From NCBI GenBank assembly GCA_947462335.1, contig OX381710.1, positions 66,149,303-66,213,302 of the forward strand: a stretch of 64,000 nucleotides of DNA, written 5' to 3'. This document shows, in pieces, positions 63,595 through 64,000 of the stretch (its first letter is position 1; every line of letters starts with the position of its first letter). This DNA comes from Harmothoe impar. Its lineage: Eukaryota > Annelida > Polychaeta > Phyllodocida > Polynoidae. The notes below the pieces were generated by a model. It did no database searches. It saw nothing but the letters and a program-made list of their open reading frames with translations, and was not told the origin of the DNA. Position numbers and translations under genes: made by a program.

Positions 63595-63838
63595 GTCCAA
63601 TATGGCGACTTGGCCATTTCTTAAAATCGACATGGGACATGGCCATACTAGTTTCATGGGACATGGCCATACCCCCCACCCCTATATTACTTCCTCCAGG
63701 ACTTGGATTCACGTCCCCGGGACTTGGGCTGAGGGCTGGGTTTTCAAAATCCTAAATTTTTGTGGGGCCTGTGACCCCAAGACCCCAATCTATATGGCCC
63801 TAGACCCCAAAATCGATATGGCGACATTGCCATTTCTT

Positions 63839-64000
63839 AAGGGAGTGATCATTTTTTAACAACAGCGTGGGGGGAGGTGGGTTTCCGCGCGGAGCGGGCG
63901 AAATTTTTTACACCCCCCCTAGTCGAGGGGTCAACATTTTTTACCCCCCCCCTTACTACCGAAAATCGGCTCGCGTGCGGGCCTTTGAAGCATAGTTACG
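63839..64000. mobile_element. AGGGAGTGATC element, copy 5, cut by window end
   Basis: The left end and lead-in are nearly identical to copy 4; the last readable text is GGGCCTTTGAAGCATAGTTA/CG. The duplication of lead-in plus element suggests one tandem duplication rather than two insertions. Confidence 0.8.

Noticed and set aside
1..64000. CRISPR array, bacterial operon, integrated virus
   Set aside because: Tandem repeats here lack unique spacers of fixed size, no bacterial-type gene clusters exist, and no viral or retroelement protein could be recognised.

Overview
The window looks like nuclear genomic DNA of a marine invertebrate animal. The evidence is animal-type spliced exons separated by kilobases, tRNA-derived SINEs, many short non-autonomous DNA transposons (MITEs), YY1-, RFX- and CTCF-like motifs, and an interstitial block of the CCCTAA/TTAGGG telomere repeat. 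The SINE tail style suggests a mollusc or another lophotrochozoan, or an invertebrate deuterostome, but I cannot name the species. No bacterial-type gene, rRNA, CRISPR array, intact transposase or intact reverse transcriptase was seen. Almost all open frames in the window are chance frames through repeats.

Layout. From 1 to about 51.4 kb is gene-poor euchromatin-like sequence. The only well-supported coding sequence is two plus-strand internal exons, 18449-18614 and 27513-27554. They join in phase across an 8.9 kb intron and encode part of an unrecognised protein with an Ala/Ser/Gly-rich stretch followed by a charged segment. Further exon candidates (28339-28397, 29760-29823) are weak. A CpG-rich, minus-strand promoter-like patch lies at 48440-48700. 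This part is peppered with repeats: about twenty copies of one multi-hairpin MITE with TTAA target sites; a 1.27 kb inverted-repeat transposon with dispersed GGTACTAGGGTAATTG iterons (25773-27044); two SINEs with clean target-site duplications (7427-7740 and 9854-10036); several smaller MITE families; a 172-bp triplication; and recurrent C(n)(AC)n compound microsatellites.

From about 51.4 kb to the end the window is a satellite mosaic. Three unrelated tandem families (an approximately 80-bp, a 50-bp and an approximately 30-bp monomer) alternate and change orientation repeatedly. Transposons have inserted into them, in two cases with an empty site that can be read from the surrounding satellite. 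The mosaic also holds a telomere-like block, a 135-bp near-perfect foldback, RFX X-box clusters and one strong CTCF-like motif. This resembles subtelomeric or pericentromeric heterochromatin built by repeated inversion and insertion. A 200-base assembly gap lies at 21751-21950.

Functionally, the genes cannot be described as a pathway. The main biology visible is mobile DNA: families of non-autonomous elements recognisable by ends, target sites and subterminal iterons, which must be moved by transposases encoded elsewhere in the genome.
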